This document shows, piece by piece, positions 45,501 through 55,731 of a stretch of 64,000 nt of DNA (its first letter is position 1; each line of letters starts with the position of its first letter). Made by a program: the position numbers and the translations under genes. Source of the stretch: Sphingopyxis sp. FD7 (GTDB lineage: Bacteria; Pseudomonadota; Alphaproteobacteria; Sphingomonadales; Sphingomonadaceae). The DNA is taken from positions 868,001 to 932,000 of the forward strand of contig NZ_AP017898.1 in NCBI RefSeq assembly GCF_003609835.1. The letters are read 5' to 3'. The notes under the pieces were generated by a model. It made no database searches. It was not told where the DNA came from and saw only the letters and a program-made list of their open reading frames with translations.

Positions 45501-45887
45501 ATGCCGATGATGGGTCCAGCCGCCGAAACGCCCGACGCGTACATCGCCGCGCTGTCGGGCTGGCAGCTGGAGCGCTGCCGGATGATGCGCACCGCGATCC
45601 TGGGCGCGGCGCCGTTTGACGAAACGATCAAATGGACCAATCTGGTGTTCATGGCCAATGGACCGTGCATATTGATCCGCGCCGAGGCGCAGCGCGTGCT
45701 GCTCGGCTTCTGGCGCGGCAAAAGGCTGCGCGCGCTCGATCCCCGGATCAAGGCGAGCGGCAAATATGAACTCGGCAATCTGGTGCTTACGGAAGCAACC
45801 GAGGTCACGGCAAAGCAGGTCGCGACGCTCGCTGCCGAGGCCTATCGGCTCAACATCGAACTGGGCAACCCCGCGGCGCGCGCATGA
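45501..45887 (+). CDS. DUF1801 family protein
   Basis: 128 residues. MGPAAETPDAYIAALSGWQLE begins the alpha-helical part; ETIKWTNLVFMANGPCILI and GFWRGKRLRALDPRIKASGKYELGNL are typical of DUF1801. The last residues overlap hrpB (ATGA). The fold is known from structural genomics, the function is not. Confidence 0.88.
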   Translation: MPMMGPAAETPDAYIAALSGWQLERCRMMRTAILGAAPFDETIKWTNLVFMANGPCILIRAEAQRVLLGFWRGKRLRALDPRIKASGKYELGNLVLTEATEVTAKQVATLAAEAYRLNIELGNPAARA

Positions 45888-48352
45888 GTAACACCCAGCT
45901 GCCGATCGACGCCGCGCTGCCCGACATCATGGCGGCGCTGCTGTTGAAACCCAATGCCGTCGTCGTGGCGCCGCCGGGCGCGGGCAAGACGACGCGCGTT
46001 GCGCCGGCGATCCTGGGCCAGCCGTGGTGCAAGGGCGCGGTGTGGCTGCTTTCGCCGCGCCGACTCGCGGCGCGCGGCGCGGCCGAGCGGATATCGGAAG
46101 AGATGGGCGAGGCGGTCGGCGGCACGGTCGGTTATGCGACGCGGCTCGACAGCAAGCAGTCGGCGGCGACGCGCCTGCTGGTGATGACGCCCGGCCTGTT
46201 CCGCAACCGCATCCTGGCCGACCCCGAACTGTCGGGCGTGTCGGCGGTGCTGTTCGACGAGGTGCACGAGCGCAGCCTCGACGGCGATTTCGCGCTCGCG
46301 CTCGCCATCGACGCGCAACAAGGGCTGCGCGACGATTTGCGCCTGGTCGCCATGTCGGCGACGCTCGACGGCGCGCGTTTCGGCGCGCTGCTCGGCGACG
46401 CGCCGGTGGTGAAGAGCGAAGGCAAGATTTTCCCGCTCGAGCTGCGCCATGTCGGTCGCCGCGCCGAGGATCGGCTGGAGGCGTCGGTGCTGGCGGCGGT
46501 GCGGCAGGCGATGGCCGACGAGGCGGACGGCGACATGCTCGCATTTCTGCCCGGCGCCGCCGACATCGAGCGCGCCGCGAATGCGGTGGAGGAGGCGCGC
46601 CTGCCGCTCGCCGTCCATCGCCTGCACGGCCAGATCGACCCGGCGCTCCAGCGCAGAGCGCTCGTCCGCGATCCCGACGGGGGGCGCAAGCTGATCCTCG
46701 CGACGAGCATCGCCGAAACCAGCCTGACGATCGACGGCGTGCGCATCGTGATCGACGCGGGCCTGTCGCGCCGCCCGCGCTTCGACAAGGCGGCGGGCAT
46801 ATCGCGCCTCGTCACCGAACGCGCGAGCCAGGCGTCGGCGACGCAGCGCGCCGGTCGCGCGGCGCGGCAGGGGCCGGGGGTCGCCTATCGTCTTTGGGAG
46901 GCCGCGGCGACGGCGGGGATGCCGCCCTTCGACCCGCCCGAAATCCATGAGAGCGACCTGATGCCCGTCGTGCTCGACTGCGCGAGCTGGGGCATCATCG
47001 ACCCGCGACAATTGGGCTGGCTCGATCCGCCGTCGCCCGCCGCGGTCGCCGAAGCCAAGACGCGGCTGCAAGCGATCGGCGCGCTCGGTGATGACGGGCG
47101 GATCACGGCGCATGGCAAGGCGCTTGCGGCGATCCCGCTTCCCGTGCCGCTCGCGCACATGCTGCTCGACGCAGCGCGCGCGGGCGAGGGCGAGCTGGCG
47201 GGCCGTCTTGCGGTGCTGCTCACCGAACCGGGGCTCGGCGGGCGCGGCGTCGATGTCGAGACGCGGCTGGCGCGCTGGCGCGGGCAGCGCGACGGGCGGT
47301 CCGAAGGGGCGTTTCGCCTCGCCCGGCGGCTGTCGGGCATTGCCGAGAAGCTCGCGGCGGACGCGGGCGATACCGCGCCGCGCTCGATCGGCGGCTGGGT
47401 CGCGACCGCCTGGCCCGAGCGCGTCGCGCGTAGGCGCGCCGGGCAGCGCGGCGATTATCTGAGCGTCGGCGGGCGCGCCTATCGCATCGATCCGGTCGAT
47501 CCGCTGAGCAACCATGAATGGCTCGCGATTGCCGACGCGCAGGGCCATGCCGCGGGCGTACGTATCCTTGCTGCGGCGCCGATCGAAGCGGCCGAGGTCG
47601 AAGCCTTGTTCGCGGACCGTATCCTGTCCCATTCGACGAGCCGCTTTGACAGCGCGACCGACCGCGTCGATCATCGCCGCGAGCGGCGGCTGGGCGCGAT
47701 CGCGCTGACGAGCGGGCAGGCGCCACGCGGCGACCATGCGGAGAGCGACATAGCCGTGCGCATGGCGGCGGTGCGCGAGAAGGGGCTGGGTCTGATCGGC
47801 TGGGGCCCGGCGGCGCAGGCGCTGCGCCAGCGTGCCTCCTTTGCGGGGATCGACGCGCTGTCGGCCGATGCGCTGGGCGACAGCCTCGAAATCTGGCTCG
47901 AACCCTTACTTGCCGGTTGCCGGGGGCTGCGCGACATCGGCGACCGCAGGCTCGCCGATGCGCTGATGGTGATGCTCGACTGGCCGGCGCGGCAGCTGCT
48001 CGAAAAACATGCGCCCGCCGACTACACGACCCCGGCGGGCAGTCGCCATCCGATCGACTATGGCGCCGACGGCGGCCCGACGGTCAGCGTGCGGGTGCAG
48101 GAGATGTTCGGGCTGTCGCGCCATCCGACCATCGGCGATCCGCCGGTGCCGCTGATTCTCGCGCTGACCTCGCCTGCCCACCGGCCGATTCAGACGACGC
48201 GCGACCTCGCCTCCTTCTGGGCGGGCAGCTGGCACGATGTGGCGCGCGAGATGCGCGGCCGCTATCCCAGGCACAGCTGGCCCGACGACCCCGCCAACGC
48301 GCGACCGACGCTGATGACCAAGGCGGCGCAGGCGCGGCGCGATGCGCAATAG
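45884..48352 (+). CDS. hrpB: ATP-dependent RNA helicase HrpB
   Basis: 822 residues, full length. Walker A PPGAGKTT at about 28, DEVHERSLDGDF for the DEAH box, SATLDG, TSIAETSLTIDG and QRAGRAARQGPG for the second RecA domain. Winged-helix, ratchet and the HrpB-specific C-terminal region follow (to TPAGSRHPIDY). HrpB is a DEAH helicase of uncertain physiological role. Overlaps DUF1801 by 4 bases. Confidence 0.95.
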   Translation: MSNTQLPIDAALPDIMAALLLKPNAVVVAPPGAGKTTRVAPAILGQPWCKGAVWLLSPRRLAARGAAERISEEMGEAVGGTVGYATRLDSKQSAATRLLVMTPGLFRNRILADPELSGVSAVLFDEVHERSLDGDFALALAIDAQQGLRDDLRLVAMSATLDGARFGALLGDAPVVKSEGKIFPLELRHVGRRAEDRLEASVLAAVRQAMADEADGDMLAFLPGAADIERAANAVEEARLPLAVHRLHGQIDPALQRRALVRDPDGGRKLILATSIAETSLTIDGVRIVIDAGLSRRPRFDKAAGISRLVTERASQASATQRAGRAARQGPGVAYRLWEAAATAGMPPFDPPEIHESDLMPVVLDCASWGIIDPRQLGWLDPPSPAAVAEAKTRLQAIGALGDDGRITAHGKALAAIPLPVPLAHMLLDAARAGEGELAGRLAVLLTEPGLGGRGVDVETRLARWRGQRDGRSEGAFRLARRLSGIAEKLAADAGDTAPRSIGGWVATAWPERVARRRAGQRGDYLSVGGRAYRIDPVDPLSNHEWLAIADAQGHAAGVRILAAAPIEAAEVEALFADRILSHSTSRFDSATDRVDHRRERRLGAIALTSGQAPRGDHAESDIAVRMAAVREKGLGLIGWGPAAQALRQRASFAGIDALSADALGDSLEIWLEPLLAGCRGLRDIGDRRLADALMVMLDWPARQLLEKHAPADYTTPAGSRHPIDYGADGGPTVSVRVQEMFGLSRHPTIGDPPVPLILALTSPAHRPIQTTRDLASFWAGSWHDVAREMRGRYPRHSWPDDPANARPTLMTKAAQARRDAQ

Positions 48353-48418
48353 GCCCCTTTTCGCCCGCGCCGCTTGCGGCTAAGGCGGCGGCAGAATAAT
48401 CCGGTCAGGGACTCTCCG

Positions 48419-48697
48419 ATGAAAGCGCGTATCTTCCAGAAGCCCAAAAATGCGATGCAGTCGGGGCGTGCGGGCACCGATCGCTGGATGCTGGAGTTTG
48501 CCCCCGCCGAGGCGCGCAAGCCCGACCCGCTGATGGGCTGGGCGGGCAGCGGCGACACACAACGCCAGCTGCGGCTGAGCTTTACGAGCCGCGAGGCGGC
48601 GGTCGCCTACGCCGAAAAATATGGGATCGACGCCGAGGTGATGCCGACGCCCGCGCGCAAGCTGAAGATCCAGGCCTACGCCGACAATTTCCGCTAA
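48419..48697 (+). CDS. Complex I NDUFS4-like subunit (ETC complex I)
   Basis: 92 residues starting at 48419. AEARKPDPLMGWAGSGDTQRQLRLSF and SREAAVAYAEKYGIDAEV match the ETC_C1_NDUFA4/NDUFS4 family of alphaproteobacteria, an accessory subunit that stabilises the NADH-dehydrogenase arm. Soluble. It stands alone near no nuo gene. CAGGGAC lies 8 bases upstream. Confidence 0.92.
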   Translation: MKARIFQKPKNAMQSGRAGTDRWMLEFAPAEARKPDPLMGWAGSGDTQRQLRLSFTSREAAVAYAEKYGIDAEVMPTPARKLKIQAYADNFR

Positions 48698-48736
48698 CGA
48701 TCGCGCGACCGGATTCGACTGAGTCGCCCCTTGTGT

Positions 48737-48814
48737 CGTCATCGCGGCGAAGGCCGGGATCTCGCCGTTGCGGCAGGATGCGAGGGCGAGATTCCGGCCT
48801 TCGCCGGAATGACG
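48737..48814. repeat. Palindromic intergenic repeat, family A
   Basis: CGTCATCGCGGCGAAGGCCG on the left, CCGGCCTTCGCCGGAATGAC on the right. Third full copy of the family; follows the NDUFS4-like gene. Confidence 0.85.
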
Positions 48815-48893
48815 ATTCAGACAGCTGGATTATAGTCCGACCGTTGTACCGTCATCGCGCGGGGACGACGCGAATTATTCGCCCTGTCGGCGA

Positions 48894-49109
48894 TTATTCC
48901 GCGTCGGGCTGCAACAGCTTGTGCAGGTGGACGACGACATATTTCATTTCGGCATCGTCGACGGTGCGCTGCGCGGCGCTGCGCCACGCCTTTTCCGCCG
49001 ATTTATAATCGGGATAGAGGCCGACGACATCGAGATTGTTGAGGTCGACGAAGTCGAGGCCCTGCGGATCGCTGACCCGGCCGCCGAACACGAGGTGCAA
49101 TTTGCTCAT
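48894..49109 (-). CDS. DUF4170 family small protein
   Basis: 71 residues. LHLVFGGRVSDPQGLDFVDLNNLDVVGLYPDYKSAEKAWRSAAQRTVDDAEMKYV is nearly the whole family consensus. Function unknown; widely found in alphaproteobacteria. It is a single gene between the NDUFS4-like gene (plus) and a set of four minus-strand genes. Confidence 0.9.
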   Translation of the reverse strand: MSKLHLVFGGRVSDPQGLDFVDLNNLDVVGLYPDYKSAEKAWRSAAQRTVDDAEMKYVVVHLHKLLQPDAE

Positions 49110-49189
49110 CGCTGCTTTCCTTGCGGAGTACCGCTGGTTGGGGAGAAGCGGCGCCCCCTACCAGCGCTTCTCTTGTCCCGCAAGCGGGC

Positions 49190-49549
49190 TCATTCCTCGC
49201 CCGAGCGTCCCTTGGGCAGCAGCGAGCCGATGAGCGCGCCAACGGCGACCGCGCCGGCGACCAGCGCCAGCGGCTGCTTTTCGGCGACCTCCTTGAGCTT
49301 GCTGTTCGCGCGCTTCGCCTGCACCTTGCCCTTGGCATAGGCTTCGCTTGCCGCCTCGCGCGCGGCGCCCGCCTGTTCGCTGGCGCGCGCTGCGATCTCT
49401 TCGGTCGCGGCGCGGGCGCGGCCATAGCCTTCCTGGATGCGCGCCTTTGCCGCCTCGGCGGTCAGGCGAGCGTTCTCGGCGGTTTTCTCCGCAAGTTCAC
49501 TCGCTTTCGCACGTGTTTCGCGCGCGGTTTCACTGAACGGCTTCATCAT
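49190..49549 (-). CDS. DUF883-like small membrane-anchored protein
   Basis: 119 residues from ATG 49549 or 49546. Long Ala/Glu/Lys helix (FSETARETRAKASELAEKTA and on), then QPLALVAGAVAVGALIGSLLPKG at the C-terminus: a single membrane anchor of the ElaB/YqjD (DUF883) type, which tethers ribosomes in E. coli. Its 5' end overlaps the previous gene by 20 bases, so it belongs to a four-gene minus-strand operon. Confidence 0.75.
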   Translation of the reverse strand: MMKPFSETARETRAKASELAEKTAENARLTAEAAKARIQEGYGRARAATEEIAARASEQAGAAREAASEAYAKGKVQAKRANSKLKEVAEKQPLALVAGAVAVGALIGSLLPKGRSGEE

Positions 49550-49913
49550 CTTCCTCCACTTGTCCGGTGTCATCTTCGTCGGCCGTGTCGGCACGAAAAT
49601 GATCGGCGACACCCGCCGCCATATCCTGCACCTTGCGCGCCAGTCTGGGCGCATGTTCCCTGATCGGTTCGCGCAGCAGCCAGGCGATGCCCGCCGCGGC
49701 GGCGATCGCGATCGGCCAGCGATTGTCGCGAAACTCCTGCCGCATCGCGTGCGCGGCATCATCGACCTTGGTTCGCACGCGATATTTGCCGCGGTCGAGC
49801 AGCGCCGCCGGGTGCAGCGCCGCCTTGGCGACATCGAGCCGCCGGTAAAGCTCGGCGCGCTGGAGCATCGAGCGGCGCGCGGCGGCGATCAGGCGGTTGC
49901 GCGTGCGCGGCAT
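49530..49913 (-). CDS. Hypothetical membrane-associated protein in DUF883/holin operon
   Basis: 127 residues. Basic N-terminus MPRTRNRLIAAARRSMLQ, an amphipathic helix AAHAMRQEFRDNRW and one hydrophobic segment WPIAIAAAAGIAWLL about the centre. Acidic C-terminal end EDDTGQVEEDDEAVQ. It resembles DUF3618-type companions of holin-like genes. Starts one base inside the preceding holin-like gene's stop (TGATG). Confidence 0.65.
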   Translation of the reverse strand: MPRTRNRLIAAARRSMLQRAELYRRLDVAKAALHPAALLDRGKYRVRTKVDDAAHAMRQEFRDNRWPIAIAAAAGIAWLLREPIREHAPRLARKVQDMAAGVADHFRADTADEDDTGQVEEDDEAVQ

Positions 49914-50362
49914 CAGTCGTCCACCCCTTCATTCACCAGGTCGCGCCGCAGCGCGGTGCGAATGTCGCCATAGGCCCGCCGCGCGCGCCAGCCGGCGAGC
50001 GCCGCGATCAGCAGCAGCACCGCCACCACGATGATCGTCGCGAGCAACGGCCCCGTGTGCGGCGCGAGCGCAAGGATCGCGCCGAACGCCAGCGCAAGCA
50101 TCGCGACGCCGAGCGCGCAGGCGGCGACGGCGCCCCACGCGGCACTCCACGTCGCGCCGTGCAGGGCGAGTTCGCCGCGCGCCTCGATCAGCGCCAGCTC
50201 GGCCTTTGCCGTCGCCGACAGATTTTCGACGACGTCGCCGACAATCTTGTCGAGCGGGACGGGTTCGCTGGTCGCCGGGCGACCATCGGGCGCATAGCCG
50301 TGGCTTATGCCGTCAAAGCTGCGCCCGGCGGGCGCGGGGGTTTCGGGGTCGGAGGATGCCAA
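49913..50362 (-). CDS. Phage-holin-family (Phage_holin_3_6) membrane protein
   Basis: 149 residues. Two hydrophobic helices (AWGAVAACALGVAMLALAFG and PLLATIIVVAVLLLIAALAGW) follow a soluble lead with ENLSATAKAELALIEARGELAL, the pattern of the Phage_holin_3_6/YqjE family. Not a real phage gene: it lies in a chromosomal operon with DUF883-like partners, as yqjD-yqjE-yqjK do in E. coli. Gap to the upstream gene 7 bases. Confidence 0.85.
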   Translation of the reverse strand: MASSDPETPAPAGRSFDGISHGYAPDGRPATSEPVPLDKIVGDVVENLSATAKAELALIEARGELALHGATWSAAWGAVAACALGVAMLALAFGAILALAPHTGPLLATIIVVAVLLLIAALAGWRARRAYGDIRTALRRDLVNEGVDD

Positions 50363-50369
50363 GGCCCGA

Positions 50370-50918
50370 TCAATCGTTCGAGCCGCCCTTGAGCATCCGG
50401 GCGAGCACGAAGCCGATCACCGTCGCGGCGCCGACCGCGATCGCGGGGTTCTTCTTGACCATGTCGCGCGTCGAAGCCGCAAGTTCGTCGAGATCCTTCT
50501 TGTCGAGCGTCGAGGCGAGGCCGGCGACGGTCGATGCCGCCGAGCGCGCATAGTCGCCGTACTGCTTGCCGAACTTGGCATCGACAGTGCCCGCGCTGTC
50601 CTCGAGCAGCCTGGCGAGGCTGCCCACGGCTTCGGCGGCCTTGTCCTTGCCCCTGGTCGCGGCATCGCGCGCCGACGCGGTGGCCTGTTTCTTGAGCGCA
50701 GCGGCTTCCTGCTTCAGCGATGCCGCCTTCTTCGACGCTTCGGACTTGATCGTGTCGCGCGTCACCGCCAGCTGATCGCGGATCGGATGCTCCCTGGCGG
50801 TCTTTGTCGACGCGGGCTTGCGAGCTGGCGCCGCCTTGGTGGCTGCGGCCTTCGCGGGGGCCTTGGGACGGGGCGCGGCGACTTTCTTGGTCGCGGGCGT
50901 AGCGGCTTTTGCCATCAT
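50370..50918 (-). CDS. Ala/Lys-rich, membrane-anchored DUF883-like protein
   Basis: 182 residues from the ATG at 50918 (AGAGGACAAG). The first 50 residues are a histone H1-like Lys-Ala-Pro stretch (AKAATPATKKVAAPRPKAPA), then a helical region with SKKAASLKQEAAALKKQATA and a C-terminal membrane helix (PAIAVGAATVIGFVLARML). First gene of the four-gene unit. It probably binds nucleic acid or ribosomes with the basic tail while anchored to the membrane; inferred from composition. Confidence 0.75.
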   Translation of the reverse strand: MMAKAATPATKKVAAPRPKAPAKAAATKAAPARKPASTKTAREHPIRDQLAVTRDTIKSEASKKAASLKQEAAALKKQATASARDAATRGKDKAAEAVGSLARLLEDSAGTVDAKFGKQYGDYARSAASTVAGLASTLDKKDLDELAASTRDMVKKNPAIAVGAATVIGFVLARMLKGGSND

Positions 50919-51060
50919 CTTGTCCTCTTCTGTCGTATCGGGCGCCGCGCGGGCGGGCATCCTTTCTGGTCCTGTCCCAATATATAGCAAGCGGCGCCCT
51001 TTGGTTCCATAGCCGCGCAAAAATCCTATGCATATTGCGTCGGCGCGCAGCCGCCGATAA

Positions 51061-52389
<1,329 letters not shown>

Positions 52390-52401
52390 GCCCTTTTACC
52401 T

Positions 52402-52483
52402 CGTCATGCTGCACTTGTTTCAGCATCCACGGCCTGAACTCGCGAACCTGGGCCATGGATCCTGAAACAAGTTCAGGGTGACG
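52402..52483. repeat. Palindromic intergenic repeat, family B
   Basis: CGTCATGCTGCACTTGTTTC on the left; TCCTGAAACAAGTTCAGGGT on the right. Between eno and ftsB, which run in the same direction, so it could separate their transcripts. Confidence 0.78.
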
Positions 52484-52549
52484 ATTAAGAATGCATAACC
52501 CGCACCCGACGCCTTGACGCCATGAATCGCCTGTGATTCAAGGGCGGCG

Positions 52550-52873
52550 ATGATGCAGCGCCACAAGTTCCGCAAGTCGATGAGCCGCGCGACCGGGCCG
52601 GCGCTCGCCGTGATCGCGGTGCTGGCCATGCTGGGCTATGCGATCTTCGGCCCGACCGGGCTTTACGCCTGGGGCGAATATAGCCAGTCGGTCGAAAAGA
52701 AGCGCGTCGTGCTGAGCGAGTTGACCAAGAAAGAGCGCGAGCTTCAGAACCGCGTCAATTTGCTCGACCAGCGGCGCGTCGATCCCGATCTGGCGGAGGA
52801 ATATGTGCGCTCGAAACTTGGCGCCTATCACCCCGACGAGGTGATCATTCCGATGGAGCCCGAGGCGAAGTAA
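52550..52873 (+). CDS. ftsB: Septum formation initiator FtsB/DivIC
   Basis: 107 residues. Short basic lead, one membrane helix (GPALAVIAVLAMLGYAIFG), then a coiled coil KRVVLSELTKKERELQNRVNLLD and ARG-rich tail VDPDLAEEYVRSKLGAYHPDEV, the FtsB/DivIC pattern. With FtsL and FtsQ it brings the divisome together. Its place after enolase is conserved in many proteobacteria (eno-ftsB). Two ATGs at 52550 and 52553. Confidence 0.92.
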   Translation: MMQRHKFRKSMSRATGPALAVIAVLAMLGYAIFGPTGLYAWGEYSQSVEKKRVVLSELTKKERELQNRVNLLDQRRVDPDLAEEYVRSKLGAYHPDEVIIPMEPEAK

Positions 52874-52884
52874 CGCTTCCATGC

Positions 52885-52994
52885 CGTCATTGCGAGCGGA
52901 GCGAAGCAATCCCCAGCTATCGACCTCGCGCCATGCTGAAAGCTGGCGACTGCCGCGTCGCCCCGGATCAAGTCCGGGGCTCGTCGCAATGACG
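52885..52994. repeat. Palindromic intergenic repeat, family C/E chimera
   Basis: Left end CGTCATTGCGAGCGGAGCGA and right end TCGTCGCAATGACG are family C; the segment CCCCGGATCAAGTCCGGGGC before the right end is that of family E (34531-34621). Lies between ftsB and pdhA. Confidence 0.75.
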
Positions 52995-53128
52995 CCGACA
53001 AGGTTTGCGGTGCCGAAGCTGCATACGTAAGTCGGCCCTGTGCGCGATCATGGCAGGCGTTGCCAAACCCGTCGCGCCGCTCCTATAGGGGGCCTTGCCG
53101 TAACGGCTAATCGCAAAGGAAATCCGCC

Positions 53129-54199
53129 TTGGCCAAAGCACCCGCGCGTAAGACTGCCGCGCCAAAAAAAGTCGCCTCCACCCCAGCTCCCTCGTCCAAT
53201 CGCGAGCAGCCGCGCGACCCCGTCCCCTATGAGGCGACGCCGGAGGAGCTTGAGAAATTCTATCGCGACATGCTGCTCATCCGCCGTTTCGAGGAAAAGG
53301 CGGGGCAGCTTTATGGATTGGGCCTGATCGGCGGCTTCTGCCATCTCTATATCGGGCAGGAAGCGGTTGCGGTGGGGCTCCAGTCGGCGCTCGACGGCGA
53401 GAAGGATAGTGTCATCACCGGATACCGCGACCATGGCCACATGCTCGCTTACGGCATCGACCCCAAGGTCATCATGGCCGAGCTGACCGGCCGCGCCGCG
53501 GGCATCTCGAAGGGCAAGGGCGGCTCGATGCACATGTTCAGCGTCGAGCATAAGTTTTACGGTGGCCACGGGATCGTCGGCGCGCAGGTGTCGCTCGGCA
53601 CCGGGCTTGCCTTTGCGCACAAATATCGCGGCGACGGCGGGGTGGCGATGGCCTATTTCGGCGACGGCGCCGCGAACCAGGGCCAGGTTTACGAGAGCTT
53701 CAACATGGCCGAGCTGTGGAAGCTGCCGATCATCTTCGTGATCGAGAATAATCAATATGCGATGGGCACGTCGGTCAACCGCGCGTCGGCCGAGGACCAG
53801 CTCTATCGCCGCGGCGAAAGCTTCCGCATTCCGGGGATGCAGGTCGACGGCATGGACGTTCTGGCGGTGCGCGGCGCGGCCGAGGCGGCGCTCGAATGGG
53901 TGCGCGCGGGCAAGGGGCCGGTGCTGATGGAACTCAAGACCTATCGCTATCGCGGCCATTCGATGTCCGACCCCGCCAAATATCGCAGCCGCGAGGAAGT
54001 GCAGGCGGTCCGCGACAAGTCGGACGCGATCGAGCATCTCAAGAAATTGATGACCGACGCCGGGATCGGCGAGGACCGGATCAAGGACATCGACAAGGAG
54101 ATTCGTGCAATCGTTGCCGAATCGGCCGACTTTGCCGAAAGCGCGCCCGAACCCGACCTGTCCGAACTTTATACCGACGTGCTGGTGGAGCAGTATTGA
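53129..54199 (+). CDS. pdhA: Pyruvate dehydrogenase E1 subunit alpha
   Basis: 356 residues, starting at TTG (AAAGGA 8 bases upstream). A basic Ala/Pro/Lys N-terminal tail (about 35 residues) is followed by the E1-alpha fold: [40 protein letters not shown] and the ThDP motif GDGAANQGQ...ENNQYAMGT. The regulatory loop region [13 protein letters not shown] is also present. With PdhB it decarboxylates pyruvate and loads the acetyl group on E2. The stop is followed after 1 base by pdhB's ATG. Confidence 0.96.
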   Translation: MAKAPARKTAAPKKVASTPAPSSNREQPRDPVPYEATPEELEKFYRDMLLIRRFEEKAGQLYGLGLIGGFCHLYIGQEAVAVGLQSALDGEKDSVITGYRDHGHMLAYGIDPKVIMAELTGRAAGISKGKGGSMHMFSVEHKFYGGHGIVGAQVSLGTGLAFAHKYRGDGGVAMAYFGDGAANQGQVYESFNMAELWKLPIIFVIENNQYAMGTSVNRASAEDQLYRRGESFRIPGMQVDGMDVLAVRGAAEAALEWVRAGKGPVLMELKTYRYRGHSMSDPAKYRSREEVQAVRDKSDAIEHLKKLMTDAGIGEDRIKDIDKEIRAIVAESADFAESAPEPDLSELYTDVLVEQY

Positions 54200-54200
54200 G

Positions 54201-55595
54201 ATGGCCATCGAACTGAAGATGCCGGCGCTGTCGCCGACGATGGAAGAAGGCACGCTCGCCAAGTGGCTCGTCAAGGAAGGCGACGCGGTGAAGTCGGGCG
54301 ACATCCTGGCCGAGATCGAGACCGACAAGGCGACGATGGAGTTTGAAGCAGTCGACGAGGGCACGATCGCTCAGATCCTCGTTCCCGAAGGTACCGACAA
54401 TGTGAAGGTCGGCACGGTGATCGCGACGATCGCGGGTGAGGGCGAGGATGCGGCGACGCCTGCCAAAGCCGTCGCCCCGGCGGAAGCTGGGGCCGCTATC
54501 GAAGCCACTCCTGCGCCAGCGGTCCCAGCTTCCGCCGGGACGACGGAGAAGGTCGAAAAACCCGCCGCGGTAGAACGGGCCGATGATCCCGCCATCCCCG
54601 AAGGCACCGCGATGGTGAAGCTCACCGTCCGCGAAGCGCTGCGCGACGCGATGGCCGAGGAGATGCGCGCCGACGACCGCGTGTTCGTGATGGGCGAGGA
54701 AGTCGCCGAATATCAGGGCGCCTACAAGGTCACGCAGGGCTTGCTCCAGGAGTTCGGCGCCAGCCGTGTGGTCGACACGCCGATCACCGAATATGGCTTC
54801 GCGGGTCTCGGCGCGGGCGCGGCGATGGGCGGCCTCAAGCCGATCATCGAGTTCATGACCTTCAACTTCGCGATGCAGGCGATCGACCACATCATCAACT
54901 CGGCGGCGAAGACCAACTATATGTCGGGCGGCCAGATGCGCTGTCCGATCGTGTTCCGCGGGCCCAACGGCGCGGCAGCGCGCGTCGGGGCGCAGCACAG
55001 CCAGAATTACGCGCCCTGGTATGCCAGCGTCCCCGGCCTGATCGTCATCGCGCCTTATGACGCCGCCGACGCCAAGGGGCTGCTGAAGGCCGCGATCCGC
55101 ACCGAAGACCCGGTCGTCTTCCTCGAAAACGAGCTGCTCTATGGCCGCAGCTTCGAGGTTCCCGATATCGAGGATTTCGTCCTGCCGATCGGCAAGGCGC
55201 GCACCATGCGCGAAGGCAGCGACGTCACGATCGTCAGCTATTCGATCGGCGTCGGGCTCGCGCTCGAAGCCGCCGACAGCCTTGCGGGCGAGGGCATCGA
55301 CGCCGAGGTGATCGACCTGCGCACCTTGCGTCCGCTCGACACCGCGACGGTGCTGGCGAGCCTCAAGAAGACGAACCGCCTCGTCGTCGTCGAGGAAGGC
55401 TGGCCGGTCTGCTCGATCGCCAGCGAACTCGCGATGGTCGCGATGGAGCAGGGCTTCGACGACCTCGACGCGCCCGTGATGCGCGTGTGCAACGAGGATG
55501 TGCCGCTGCCCTATGCCAACAATCTCGAAAAGGCCGCGCTGATCGACACGCCGCGGGTGGTGAAGGCGGTGAAGGCGGTCCTCCATCGCGCCTAG
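54201..55595 (+). CDS. pdhB: Pyruvate dehydrogenase E1 subunit beta, lipoyl-domain type
   Basis: 464 residues. Residues 1-80 are a lipoyl domain with lipoylated Lys43 in ETDKATM. The linker 81-135 is Ala/Pro/Glu-rich. From about 135 is the transketolase-like E1-beta ([47 protein letters not shown], then C-terminal half). Lipoyl-E1-beta fusions are typical of alphaproteobacteria. Residues about 90-116 of the linker are encoded by an in-frame palindromic repeat (54469-54546). Confidence 0.96.
   Translation: MAIELKMPALSPTMEEGTLAKWLVKEGDAVKSGDILAEIETDKATMEFEAVDEGTIAQILVPEGTDNVKVGTVIATIAGEGEDAATPAKAVAPAEAGAAIEATPAPAVPASAGTTEKVEKPAAVERADDPAIPEGTAMVKLTVREALRDAMAEEMRADDRVFVMGEEVAEYQGAYKVTQGLLQEFGASRVVDTPITEYGFAGLGAGAAMGGLKPIIEFMTFNFAMQAIDHIINSAAKTNYMSGGQMRCPIVFRGPNGAAARVGAQHSQNYAPWYASVPGLIVIAPYDAADAKGLLKAAIRTEDPVVFLENELLYGRSFEVPDIEDFVLPIGKARTMREGSDVTIVSYSIGVGLALEAADSLAGEGIDAEVIDLRTLRPLDTATVLASLKKTNRLVVVEEGWPVCSIASELAMVAMEQGFDDLDAPVMRVCNEDVPLPYANNLEKAALIDTPRVVKAVKAVLHRA
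54469..54546. repeat. Palindromic repeat within the pdhB linker
   Basis: Two 29-base arms, 54469-54497 and 54518-54546, match as inverted complements at 27 of 29 positions (left core CCGGCGGAAGCTGGGGCC, right core GGTCCCAGCTTCCGCCGG). Total 78 bases, 26 codons, no stop and no frame shift. Encodes part of the Ala/Pro linker. Confidence 0.8.
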
Positions 55596-55602
55596 TCTCC
55601 CT

Positions 55603-55706
55603 CGTCATTGCGAGGAGCGAAGCCACGAAGCAATCTCCGGCGGGCGATTCATGGGGCCGCGGGCTGAAGATTGCTTCCCCCGGCCTTCGCCGGGGTCGCA
55701 ATGACG
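55603..55706. repeat. Palindromic intergenic repeat, family C
   Basis: Starts CGTCATTGCGAGGAGCGAAG and ends GGGGTCGCAATGACG. It lies between pdhB and the squalene synthase-like gene, whose ATG is 26 bases from its end. Confidence 0.78.
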
Positions 55707-55731
55707 ATGCTGTGCTGGTAGCGCCGCGACG

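Noticed and set aside
44060-45808. In-frame extension upstream of GST
   Set aside because: It crosses chorismate mutase and the antisense of ispB; GST starts at 44059 with normal length.
49913-50362. Prophage remnant suggested by the holin-family protein
   Set aside because: The gene sits in a chromosomal operon with DUF883-like partners and no phage genes are near; the family is also cellular.
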